Positions 33,961 to 42,366 of a stretch of 47,535 nucleotides of DNA are shown in pieces (position 1 is the first letter of the stretch; every line of letters begins with the position of its first letter). Source of the DNA: Candidatus Gastranaerophilales bacterium (GTDB taxonomy: Bacteria; Cyanobacteriota; Vampirovibrionia; Gastranaerophilales; Gastranaerophilaceae). The position numbers and the translations under genes are program-made. The DNA lies in assembly GCA_944323115.1 (NCBI GenBank), contig CALURG010000026.1, forward strand, positions 1 through 47,535, written 5' to 3'. The notes under the pieces are model-generated. The model did not search any database. It worked only from the letters and a program-made list of their open reading frames with translations, and was not told where the DNA came from.

Positions 33961-35856
33961 ATGTCATCTGACAGTAACAACACTGAAATAGAATTAGATA
34001 ATAAAGACAATACAAATATTACAAACGATGATATTACAGAAGAAGAGAGCTGTCTTGAAAGAGAAAAAGCAGACAATTCAAAGTTCATGGCAGTTATAAA
34101 AGCTTTGATTGCAAATCTCGGAATTGCTCTTGTCAAATTGATTTGTTTCTTCTTTTCTTCCAGTTCTGCAATGCTTGCTGAGGCAATTCACTCAGGAGTG
34201 GATTCTTTCAACAGTATATGCCTTCTTGTGGGTATAAAAAGAGGTTCAAGACCGGCGGATAATGTTCATCCTTTTGGATACGGGCTTGAGGCGAATGTAT
34301 GGGCAATGTTTGCTTCCATATTAATGCTGGGAGGTACTTTTGTAGCTATTTATCACGGTTTTGAAAAACTTATACAAGCTCATGACGCTGCTGATTTGCT
34401 TCTTCATTACAATGCAATTGCTATAGCCTTGATGTGCAGTATCATGTTTGAGGCTTGGGCAGTTGCGAGTGCATCAAAAGCGGTTTTGCATGAAGTCGGC
34501 ATTGAAGAAAAAAATCCCGTAAAAGAATTTTTCCGCTCAATTAAATATATAGGCAGAATAAAAAGCCCGACAACAAAATTTGTGTGGTATGAAGATACCG
34601 CCGCACTTACCGGTGTAATTGTCGCTTTTGTCGCTTTGACTCTGGCAAAATTTGCAATGCCGAAAGGCCTTGAGTACATACCTGATGCCATTGCGTCCAT
34701 AATAATCGGTACTATTTTGTTTTTCCTCGCAATATATCTTTTGAAAAACAATGTTAACAGTCTTACCGTGCAATCGGCAGAACCGGGTGTTGAAGAAAAA
34801 ATAAGACAAGTGGCATCCACAATACACGGTATAACAGATGTAGTAGAACTGAAAACAATTGATTTGGGCTCTTCCGGGCTTATTATCAATATGACAATAG
34901 AAGTTGACCCGCAGACTCAGATGAAAGACGCTGATGACATTGCAGACATGCTGGAGCGTAAAATTAAAAAAGTTATAAAAAATATTACCCATATAACTAT
35001 AGAACTCCAGGCTCACGACGCAGAAGACAACTGGGAAGAAAAGTTCTACAAGTTGATTAAAGAAGGCGAAAAAATAGAAACCATAGACAGCCACGAAGCA
35101 AAAATGCTGTCCAATTTCTTTGGCTTTGCAAATACGGTTGTCAGAGAAATCATGATTCCGAGAACGGAAATAATCATGGTAAGTACGCAGTCAAACATAA
35201 ATGAACTTGCGGATTTGATAATAAGTTCCGGTCATACGAGAATTCCTGTATACAGAGACAATGTTGACAATGTTATCGGTATAATTAATGCCAAAGATGT
35301 TTTGAAAGTTATAAAAAATAATAACAATATAGACGAGACTTTTTCTATAGAATCACTTGCAAGAGAACTGTTGATTGTTCCCGAAAACAAATTTATTTCG
35401 GATTTGTTGAGCGATTTTATTTCTTCAAAAAATCAAATAGCGGCTGTTGTGGATGAACACGGCGGTGTAGCGGGTATTGTTACGATTGAAGATATACTTG
35501 AAGAAATTGTCGGTGAAATATATGACGAGTTTGATAAAGTTGAAACACCGGAAGTGGTCAGAATAGACGACAATACCTTGAATGTTTCTTGCAAAATGGA
35601 TATCGAAGACATAAATGAAAGATTTGACCTTGATATTCCGAATGAAGATTTTCAAACCATAGGCGGTTATGTATTTGGCTTGTTGGGCAGAGAACCGGAA
35701 TTGAATGATGTAATCGAAGACAAAAATATTACATATACTATTCTTGAAATAGACGGAAGAAGGATTTCCCGCATAAAAATGTATAGAGAAACGCCTTTTG
35801 TTGATTCGTCGGAAACAGAAGAAAAAGAAACAGAAAAAGAACAACCTCAAGAATAG
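33961..35856 (+). CDS. CDF cation transporter fused to CBS pair and CorC_HlyC domain
   Basis: 631 residues. An acidic tail (1-40) precedes a cation diffusion facilitator with about six membrane helices (43-265). H77-x3-D81 (IHSGVDSFNS) forms half of the metal site. The partner helix reads YEDTAALTGV, like the SLC30A9/ZnT9 branch rather than the DxxxD or HxxxD of YiiP. A cytoplasmic dimer domain covers 270-350. Then comes a module normally attached to DUF21/CNNM proteins: two CBS domains (395-520; MIPRTEIIMV, SGHTRIPVYRDN, DEHGGVAGIVTIEDILEEIV) and a CorC_HlyC domain (530-608; FQTIGGYVFGLLGREP). Both parts are intact in one frame. It is likely a metal exporter gated by nucleotide or Mg-ATP binding at CBS (inference). 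Confidence 0.9.
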   Translation: MSSDSNNTEIELDNKDNTNITNDDITEEESCLEREKADNSKFMAVIKALIANLGIALVKLICFFFSSSSAMLAEAIHSGVDSFNSICLLVGIKRGSRPADNVHPFGYGLEANVWAMFASILMLGGTFVAIYHGFEKLIQAHDAADLLLHYNAIAIALMCSIMFEAWAVASASKAVLHEVGIEEKNPVKEFFRSIKYIGRIKSPTTKFVWYEDTAALTGVIVAFVALTLAKFAMPKGLEYIPDAIASIIIGTILFFLAIYLLKNNVNSLTVQSAEPGVEEKIRQVASTIHGITDVVELKTIDLGSSGLIINMTIEVDPQTQMKDADDIADMLERKIKKVIKNITHITIELQAHDAEDNWEEKFYKLIKEGEKIETIDSHEAKMLSNFFGFANTVVREIMIPRTEIIMVSTQSNINELADLIISSGHTRIPVYRDNVDNVIGIINAKDVLKVIKNNNNIDETFSIESLARELLIVPENKFISDLLSDFISSKNQIAAVVDEHGGVAGIVTIEDILEEIVGEIYDEFDKVETPEVVRIDDNTLNVSCKMDIEDINERFDLDIPNEDFQTIGGYVFGLLGREPELNDVIEDKNITYTILEIDGRRISRIKMYRETPFVDSSETEEKETEKEQPQE

Positions 35857-36023
35857 TTTTTACCTGTTTTATAGGGAAGTTACGGCATTTAGTTTAAAAT
35901 TTATCCCGGCAGGAACAATGTATAAAGCCGGTAATTTCTGCCGCCAAAAATTGTGCTAAGAAATATTTGCCGGTGGTTTTTTGTGTAGTAAAAAATATCA
36001 TCCGCAGCGGCAGGTTAGATTTT

Positions 36024-36731
36024 TTAAATAAACTGTTCAAATACCTTGTAATAAAGAAATACCGCAAAAAGTATCAAAATGATACCGCTAATTTTTGTAA
36101 GAATATCAGTATATCGTGCAAAGGAAGACAAGTTTTTAAGCACGGATGTAAACAATCCGGCGAAAAGAATTATCATCCCTTGTCCTACAGAAAATAAAAA
36201 AAGCATTAATGCTGCATATACAATGTTTGCACTGATTGAAGCGACAGCCATTATTCCCGCAAGAATTGGTGTAGAGCAGGGAGTGGAAGCAAAGGCAAAT
36301 ATCAACCCCAGCAAAAAAGGATAAGTGATTGCGTTATGTTTTTCGCTTTGAGGAAATTTTTTGACAAGTACAGGGAAATTTATTTCTATTAAACCTACAA
36401 GATTCAACCCGAAAATCAGGATTAAAGAGGTTAATATCAAAACAAAATATACACGTTTTCCTGCACCAAAAACCTGGCCAGTCAGTGCGGCGATTACACC
36501 GATTATGGTAAGTGTAACGGAAAGTCCTAAAATAAAGAAAATTATTTGCAATGCCGATTTGGAAATCTTTTGTTCAGGAGATGCTCCGATATAACTTACA
36601 ACAATCGGCAGCATACCTATACCGCAGGGAGAAAGAGATGAGACGACTCCTCCCAGAAAACATAAAAGCAAAACCAGAAAAGAAAAATCTCCTTTTATAT
36701 GTGATTGAAAAAAATTTATAAAAGTGTCCAT
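36024..36731 (-). CDS. CcdA/DsbD-type thiol-electron transmembrane protein
   Basis: 235 residues with six membrane helices. The two redox cysteines sit in the conserved half-motifs SLSPCGIGMLPI (C36) and FASTPCSTPILAG. CcdA-family proteins carry electrons from cytoplasmic thioredoxin across the inner membrane to periplasmic thioredoxin-like proteins. It lies 15 bases after the membrane-anchored thioredoxin-like gene, and the two plainly form an operon. No cytochrome c maturation genes are nearby, so a role in keeping periplasmic cysteines reduced is as likely as cytochrome assembly. Confidence 0.9.
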   Translation of the reverse strand: MDTFINFFQSHIKGDFSFLVLLLCFLGGVVSSLSPCGIGMLPIVVSYIGASPEQKISKSALQIIFFILGLSVTLTIIGVIAALTGQVFGAGKRVYFVLILTSLILIFGLNLVGLIEINFPVLVKKFPQSEKHNAITYPFLLGLIFAFASTPCSTPILAGIMAVASISANIVYAALMLFLFSVGQGMIILFAGLFTSVLKNLSSFARYTDILTKISGIILILFAVFLYYKVFEQFI

Positions 36732-36746
36732 GATTCAATCCTATTT

Positions 36747-37151
36747 TTATTTTGTTATTTCTTTCAAAATATGATGGAGCTGTTCTTTCGCCAGACAGCC
36801 TTCCGTTCTTTTGTACAAACTGCCGTCTTTTTTAAGAAATACCATAGTTGGAACCAGTGTAACATTGTATTTTTGAACGAGACTTTCCGATATTTTGTCA
36901 TTTGACTGGCCGTTTATATTTTGGTATACAATTCTGTCCGAAAACTCCGGCAAGACTTCTTTTACGACAGATTCAAGTTTTTTGCAGTCCAAACACATTG
37001 GAGAATAAAATTTTATAACTACGGGTTTGTTAGCTGTGTTTTGTGCAGCCTGTGCTTCAAAAGCTGCTTTTTGTGCGGAATTTTTGTCCAACGCATAATA
37101 AACCGCAATCGGAAGTATAAGTATAATAAGAGCAATCACCCAGTTTTTCAT
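36747..37151 (-). CDS. Membrane-anchored thioredoxin-like protein
   Basis: 134 residues. The N-terminal helix (WVIALIILILPIAVYYAL) is an uncleaved anchor. The thioredoxin fold follows with VVIKFYSPMCLDCKKLE (CLDC, C53 and C56) and the cis-Pro region VTLVPTMVFLKKDG. The domain faces the periplasm if the anchor is N-in. It is upstream of the ccdA-like gene by 15 bases and is its likely electron acceptor. AAGGAG precedes the ATG, and an extended -10 (TGG-TATATT) lies about 60 bases upstream. Confidence 0.9.
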   Translation of the reverse strand: MKNWVIALIILILPIAVYYALDKNSAQKAAFEAQAAQNTANKPVVIKFYSPMCLDCKKLESVVKEVLPEFSDRIVYQNINGQSNDKISESLVQKYNVTLVPTMVFLKKDGSLYKRTEGCLAKEQLHHILKEITK

Positions 37152-37381
37152 AACAATTTCTCCTTGTATTACTTTTTGTCAGCGGTGTTTTTCCGCCCGA
37201 TTTCTTTTAATATACCATACATTACTTTGTCGGGTATTTATATTGGACAGATGAGTTAATAAAATAAGTAAAAATTTCAATTAATAAAACGATTTATTTG
37301 AATTCATATTTTGTAAAAATAAATATATCCCCATTGTATTAAAAACATGTACCCGACTATTAATAAAAAGAGAGAAAGAAT

Positions 37382-37516
37382 ATGAATCTGAATGAAGAAT
37401 GTCTTTTGAAGTATCTGCAAAATCCCGAAGAACTGATAAACCTTACATCCATTCTGTTAGAAATAAACACATCACTTGATACAAAAAAATATGAGTGCAG
37501 CTATGGACAAAATTAA
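37382..37516 (+). CDS. 44-residue frame overlapping the cyclase start; possible GAF relic
   Basis: ATG at 37382 opens a 44-codon frame that ends 26 bases inside the next gene, in a different frame. The middle reads NLTSILLEINTSLDTKK, which looks like the beginning of a GAF-domain signalling protein (usual form: SILLEINxSLDxxxLL). It then breaks off into an unlike tail. It may be a leader peptide that couples translation to the cyclase, whose own start has no clear ribosome-binding site, or the remnant of a fused N-terminal domain. Coding is uncertain. Confidence 0.35.
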   Translation: MNLNEECLLKYLQNPEELINLTSILLEINTSLDTKKYECSYGQN

Positions 37517-39356
37517 AGAACTTTTAAAAAACAAAACACTCTTAAAATATATTTTGTATTTTTTCTATATTATAATCACCGTAGGTGTTTTGTTCAGCCT
37601 GTTGAATCATAGTGCAATAAGAAATTTTTTCTCAACAATAGAGAACAAAACTTTTGATGTGAGACAAAATATTCTCGCCCCTTACAAAAAAGTGAATAAG
37701 AATATAGTAATTTTGTCGGCGGATGAAGAAAGCTACGAATATCTTATCGGAAAATACGGGGAATGGCCTATTTCAAGAAATATTTATGCAGACATAATTA
37801 CGTATCTTGAAAAACAAAAACCTGCCGTTGTGGCGTTTGACCTGATGTTTGTAAAATCTTTAAAAAGCTCAAACAATGCGGACGGCAATCTTGCAAAAAA
37901 TATTGCAAAATATGACAATGTGTATACATCCATAAACTTTGACAACCAGTCTTTTGATTTGAGAAAACCGGCTGATTTGCCGGCGTATTTAAAGGCAGAT
38001 GTCAAAAATTATTCAGACATAGATTTAAAAAACAGTGACCTCAATTTTTTGAATTGCAGAGTGATTATAGATGAAATATTAAATTCTACAAAAAATATAG
38101 GCCACATAAACCTGGTCAGAGGAGATGACGGTATAGCCAGAGACCTGCCGCCGTTTGTACTTTACAAAGGAGAATATTATCCTCATTTGGCACTGAAAGT
38201 TGCAATGAAATATCTTGAGAAAAAAGAAGGGCTTAAACAAAATGATTTTGTAATAAATAAAGACCTCAAGATGCAAATAGGCAAAAGAACAATACCTTTC
38301 ACACAAAACGGCTCTGTGATTCTAAACTGGTACGGCCCGAGCGGAATAAACAGCACATCTACTTTTGAATACATTCCTTTGTGGAAAGTTGAAAAATCAA
38401 TGTACGAAAACAAAAATCTTGTAGCTTATGATTATTTTAAAGACAAAATTGTGTACATAGGAACAAGTGCAACTTCTCTGTTTGATTTAAAAAGTGTACC
38501 TACAGACAAAATTTTTCCCGGAGTGGAAATACACACTACTTTTGTAAATAACATCCTGGATAACAACTTTATAAAAAGAGTACATCCGCTGGCAGATATT
38601 GTTATCAGCTTGTTGTTGAGCTTGTTTGTAGGATTGATTGTTGTAAGGAGCGAATCAACGGTTTTATCTTCTCTGATTGCTATTTTTACGGCAATAATTT
38701 ATTCCATCATCGCCACATCGCTTATGTATTTCTTCAATTTGTGGATTGGTATAGTTCTTCAATTTGCTTCTATACTGCTTGTTTTCATTGCCTGCTATCT
38801 GGCAAAGTACATCATGAAATCACGTGATTTGGAGTATACATATGCACTTGCGACAACTGACGGATTGACGGAATTGTACAATCACAGATATTTCCAAGAG
38901 CAAATGATTCAAAATATAGAGACTTGCAAAAGATATGTAAAATCCTTTTCTCTCATAATGATAGATATTGATTTCTTCAAAAAGTTTAATGACACTTACG
39001 GACACCAATCCGGTGATGCGGTGTTGAGACAAGTTGCACATATCCTGAAAAAAAATGTACGAAGCTCTGATATAGTCTGCCGCTATGGCGGAGAGGAGAT
39101 GGCTGTTATTCTTACACAAACCGCAAAAGAAGAGGCTTTGATTACGGCACAAAAAATATGTAACTCAGTGAGAGAAAACCCTCTAAAACTTGTAAACGGA
39201 AATAATGTTAATGTAACAATAAGTCTGGGTGTTTCTACATTTCCGGAGAACGGAGAAACTTCGCAGGAAATGATAAAATATGCCGATGACTGTCTCTATG
39301 CTGCAAAAGAACATGGCAGAAACCAAGTCGGGAATTTTGTAAAAGACAAGTCGTAA
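37491..39356 (+). CDS. CHASE2-domain diguanylate cyclase
   Basis: 621 residues from the ATG at 37491; an in-frame TTG at 37476 is possible. One membrane helix (about 20-38) leads to a periplasmic CHASE2 sensor with EWPISRNIYADIITYLE and VAFDLMFV. Three further helices follow (about 365-445). The GGDEF domain begins near 455 (DGLTELYNHRYFQEQM), has MIDIDFFKKFNDTYGHQSGDA for metal and GTP binding, and the active-site GGEEM at 533-537. RSSD five residues before it is a complete I-site for product inhibition. It makes c-di-GMP from GTP at the inner membrane in response to an unknown periplasmic signal. It is the only apparently active c-di-GMP enzyme in the window. Confidence 0.93.
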   Translation: MSAAMDKIKELLKNKTLLKYILYFFYIIITVGVLFSLLNHSAIRNFFSTIENKTFDVRQNILAPYKKVNKNIVILSADEESYEYLIGKYGEWPISRNIYADIITYLEKQKPAVVAFDLMFVKSLKSSNNADGNLAKNIAKYDNVYTSINFDNQSFDLRKPADLPAYLKADVKNYSDIDLKNSDLNFLNCRVIIDEILNSTKNIGHINLVRGDDGIARDLPPFVLYKGEYYPHLALKVAMKYLEKKEGLKQNDFVINKDLKMQIGKRTIPFTQNGSVILNWYGPSGINSTSTFEYIPLWKVEKSMYENKNLVAYDYFKDKIVYIGTSATSLFDLKSVPTDKIFPGVEIHTTFVNNILDNNFIKRVHPLADIVISLLLSLFVGLIVVRSESTVLSSLIAIFTAIIYSIIATSLMYFFNLWIGIVLQFASILLVFIACYLAKYIMKSRDLEYTYALATTDGLTELYNHRYFQEQMIQNIETCKRYVKSFSLIMIDIDFFKKFNDTYGHQSGDAVLRQVAHILKKNVRSSDIVCRYGGEEMAVILTQTAKEEALITAQKICNSVRENPLKLVNGNNVNVTISLGVSTFPENGETSQEMIKYADDCLYAAKEHGRNQVGNFVKDKS

Positions 39357-39408
39357 TTTCCGGTTATAAATTAGTAAGAAATTTTGCCGAAAGTTTTTTA
39401 AAACAGAC

Positions 39409-40245
39409 TTACACGCCTGAACGTGAGGGCATGTCAATTTTTTTCAAACGTTTTTCGAGCTTTTTGTACCATTTGAGTTTTTGCTTGTACAAATACTCAT
39501 ATTCTTCAATATTGCCTTGAGTAATATCATAAAACTGTTTGTCGCAAAGAGCTTCAAAATCTTTTTCAAGCTTGTGAGTCAGAGCTTTTCTGTCGATATT
39601 TTTATCAGTCAAAACATATGGTTCGCCGACTTCACAAAGGACTTCCGGTTTGTCTTCTCTCAAAAACGGATAATTTACCGCAACAGGTATAAGGTTTATG
39701 CCTCCTGCTTTTTTAACAACATTTTTTGCAATGTAAGCCATGCCTGTTTGAAATTCAATCGGGCGATACATAGGAGGCCTAATTATTCCCTGCGGAAAAA
39801 TCCAGAGTGATTTTGTTTTGTCACAGAGTTCTTCTACGGAATACTGCAAAGCTCTCATAGAAGCCTGAGGTGATTTTTTGTTTACAGGGAAAGCTCCTGC
39901 TCTGGCAAGAATAGGGAATCGGTTCATTTCTTCTATCATCATTCTTATGTCGGTTTTGAAGACTCTTCTGCACAGATTGTAACCGACAATACCGTCCCAC
40001 CAGTTGTTGTGAGGAGCATACAGTATGTTTGCAAAATCCGGATTTCTTTTTTCATAATTTTCTTCATTTTTTATTTTTAAAGAAAAGAATCTGTGCTCAA
40101 GCATGTTGTAAAAAAACATGTCAGCTACCCACCGCCAAAAGACTGTAGGTTTTGCAGCCCTGAATTTTTCCTCCTTGTTTCTCAATTTTGTCGGCGGAAC
40201 ATCAGAGTATAATTGTTGATTCTCCTTATGAAGTAAATTGTTCAA
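39409..40245 (-). CDS. PlsC-like lysophospholipid/glycerolipid acyltransferase
   Basis: 278 residues. The acyltransferase motif I is APHNNWWDGIVG (H-x4-D). Motif II lies around AGAFPVNKK, motif III is IFPQGIIRPP and motif IV is LIPVAVNYPF. These mark the LPLAT superfamily. The protein lacks an obvious membrane helix and ends in a basic helix (KWYKKLEKRLKKIDMP) suited to membrane contact. The acceptor is unknown; it need not be the main PlsC. The start is TTG with AAGGAGA about 12 bases upstream, and no better in-frame start exists. It follows the TPR gene by 86 bases on the same strand. Confidence 0.8.
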   Translation of the reverse strand: MNNLLHKENQQLYSDVPPTKLRNKEEKFRAAKPTVFWRWVADMFFYNMLEHRFFSLKIKNEENYEKRNPDFANILYAPHNNWWDGIVGYNLCRRVFKTDIRMMIEEMNRFPILARAGAFPVNKKSPQASMRALQYSVEELCDKTKSLWIFPQGIIRPPMYRPIEFQTGMAYIAKNVVKKAGGINLIPVAVNYPFLREDKPEVLCEVGEPYVLTDKNIDRKALTHKLEKDFEALCDKQFYDITQGNIEEYEYLYKQKLKWYKKLEKRLKKIDMPSRSGV

Positions 40246-40331
40246 TAGTCCGTATTTCTCCTTATAGTAATTTTACTCTTTACAATGAAATTTTTGAAGA
40301 ATTTTAATATTTTTTTTTACAATTTATTCAA

Positions 40332-41618
40332 CTATTTTTTTAATTCAACTGTATAAACAGGTATTTTTCTCATGTTATCTTTTTTGCCTGCGTAAAAATA
40401 CAGCTTTATTTTTTGTGCCGCAAATAGTTCATCTTTGTCCGTATATGTATATTCAAATTTGTATATTTGAGACTCGGTTCTGGATTTTAGAGGTTTCTTT
40501 TTAGAGAAAAATCTTTGATTATAAATTTCTCTGTCACATACAACATTGTTTTTATCATCATATATAAGTTTTGCTATGACATATAGTGAATTGAAATCAT
40601 ACTTTGAATTGTTTTGAATTTTGTATTTTACTTCAAGTTTGTATTTTGTAGAGAAAAAATTACTTTTGTATTTTATGTTAACAATATTTATACCTACATC
40701 ATTTTCTGTTATTACATATCTTTTTTGGAAAGTACGAATTGATTTTAGTTTATGCAGATACAAATCCTTTTCTATGTCCATACCGTTTAGGTAATACAAA
40801 TTTACAAGACGATAAAGTATTTCTTCATAAATATCAAAATTTATTATACCGGGATCTGCGGCATATGTTTTTTCCATATATTTGTTGGCCGTAACAGGGT
40901 CAAAGTCTTTGTAAAGAATGGCAAGTTTGTAAAACAAAAATGGTGTTTCTTTGTACAACAATGCTGTTTCAAGACTTTCTATAGCTTTATCAATTTTGTG
41001 ATGTTTAAAATCTTCATCCGCAATTTTGTTGTAACAGTCAATAATCCCCGATATTGCACTGTCTTTCTTTTTGGAATCAACTTTTTTATAGTAGAAAAAT
41101 GCAACTTTATATTGTTTTACAGCTTCTTTGTATTTGCTGTTTTGCCATAGAGCATCTCCAAGATTCATATAAAAATCGCCTTTTGCAATAAGAAGAGGTG
41201 CATAGTCTTTGTTGTCCAGTTTTTTTACAATTTCCAAAGCTTTTCTGTATTTACCGGTTTTTATGTATAAATTTGCAAGTCCGAAAAACGGACTGTAAAC
41301 ACCGTAAGGTGATTTGTTTATTGCTTTTTTGTATTGGTCTTCCGCTTGAGAATAACTGAATAACAACTCATACAATCCTCCCAAGCGTACGTTTATTGTG
41401 TAATCGCCGGGATTTTTTGCTGCTTCTTGCAAATATCTTGTGATTAGATAACCTATCATTTCATTGTCTTTTGCGGTATTTGCAAATTTTGCAAGCATTT
41501 TGGAATGGTGTTCAGCAATAATTTTTGAACATCCCGTAGCAACCCCCGCAAGAAAAAGGGCTACTATCAAAGCTATTATTATTGTACGGACATATTCCAG
41601 AATTTCTTTTTTATTCAT
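40332..41618 (-). CDS. Membrane-anchored TPR protein
   Basis: 428 residues from the ATG at 41618, which overlaps the end of mgtC by eight bases, so translation is probably coupled. The N-terminal helix (TIIIALIVALFLAGVATGC) is a signal anchor. A Cys follows, but ATGC is not a good lipobox. Residues about 60-290 contain TPR-like repeats (DYTINVRLGGLYELLFSYSQ; SPFFGLANLYIKTGKYRKAL; LLIAKGDFYMNLGDALWQNS). The C-terminal 130 residues are a beta-rich domain I do not recognise (KYKLEVKYKIQNNSKYDF). It is probably a periplasmic scaffold. Next to mgtC and an acyltransferase it may serve envelope homeostasis (inference). Confidence 0.8.
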   Translation of the reverse strand: MNKKEILEYVRTIIIALIVALFLAGVATGCSKIIAEHHSKMLAKFANTAKDNEMIGYLITRYLQEAAKNPGDYTINVRLGGLYELLFSYSQAEDQYKKAINKSPYGVYSPFFGLANLYIKTGKYRKALEIVKKLDNKDYAPLLIAKGDFYMNLGDALWQNSKYKEAVKQYKVAFFYYKKVDSKKKDSAISGIIDCYNKIADEDFKHHKIDKAIESLETALLYKETPFLFYKLAILYKDFDPVTANKYMEKTYAADPGIINFDIYEEILYRLVNLYYLNGMDIEKDLYLHKLKSIRTFQKRYVITENDVGINIVNIKYKSNFFSTKYKLEVKYKIQNNSKYDFNSLYVIAKLIYDDKNNVVCDREIYNQRFFSKKKPLKSRTESQIYKFEYTYTDKDELFAAQKIKLYFYAGKKDNMRKIPVYTVELKK

Positions 41619-42318
41619 ATAATTCTTGTATTGAAACTGACTCAATTCCTTCGATTGCGTTCAACTCTTTGTGCAGTGCCTGAACAGGGTTGTTGTCATA
41701 GATATCCAGTTTAAAACTGATTTTCATCAAACCCTCATTTGAATTGGATTTTGTTTTGTTTATTTCAAAGATTGATTTAAATTTATCAATAATCATTGTG
41801 TATACATTGTCAGCGGCTTGTTGTGATGAATAAAAGCTTACCTTAAATTTTCTTGGATTTTTTGAGCCCTTGTGAATATACTGTTTTTCAAAAATACGAA
41901 TCAAAACAAGAGTTCCGACAGCCAGAACTGTGCAAACAACGGCAAGTGAAGTAAATCCGCAGCCGCAAGCCATACCTATACTGGCTGTAATCCATAAAGT
42001 AGCAGCAGTGGTAAGTCCATATATTGAATATCCGTGTCTGAGTACCGTACCACCGCCTATAAAACCTATACCGGTTAAAATCTGTGCAGCTATTCTGGCA
42101 GGGTCAGCCTGAGGGCTGTGTGCATAGACAGGGAAAGCATGGATAGAGAGCAAAGTGAAAATACAAGAACCCAAACAAACAAGCATGTGTGTACGCAAAC
42201 CTGCCCATTTGTTTGTAATTTCACGTTCAAAACCTATTGCGAAACCAAGAATAATTGCAAGAAGAATATCCAACAACATACTTTTTTCTATTATCAAATT
42301 TGAAAAAAATGCTTCCAT
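41611..42318 (-). CDS. mgtC: MgtC/SapB-family membrane protein
   Basis: 235 residues. The N-terminal membrane domain has the family signature: GFAIGFEREITNKWAGLRTH, QILTGIGFIGGGTVLRHGYS and GLTTAATLWITASIGMACG. This is followed by a cytoplasmic ACT-like domain (about 150-235; KFKVSFYSSQQAADNVY; EGIESVSIQELYE). MgtC proteins act in magnesium homeostasis and, in pathogens, inhibit F-type ATP synthase. Its end overlaps the start of the TPR gene by eight bases. It is probably the first gene of an mgtC-TPR-acyltransferase operon; the oppC-type gene lies upstream in the same direction (48-base gap). Confidence 0.92.
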   Translation of the reverse strand: MEAFFSNLIIEKSMLLDILLAIILGFAIGFEREITNKWAGLRTHMLVCLGSCIFTLLSIHAFPVYAHSPQADPARIAAQILTGIGFIGGGTVLRHGYSIYGLTTAATLWITASIGMACGCGFTSLAVVCTVLAVGTLVLIRIFEKQYIHKGSKNPRKFKVSFYSSQQAADNVYTMIIDKFKSIFEINKTKSNSNEGLMKISFKLDIYDNNPVQALHKELNAIEGIESVSIQELYE

Positions 42319-42366
42319 CTATCCTCGTCTTTTCATTAAATCAAATCACTAAATCTTATTTAAATA

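Noticed and set aside
34407-34889. 160-codon frame antisense to the CDF gene
   Set aside because: Shadow of a strongly conserved coding region; no start signal.
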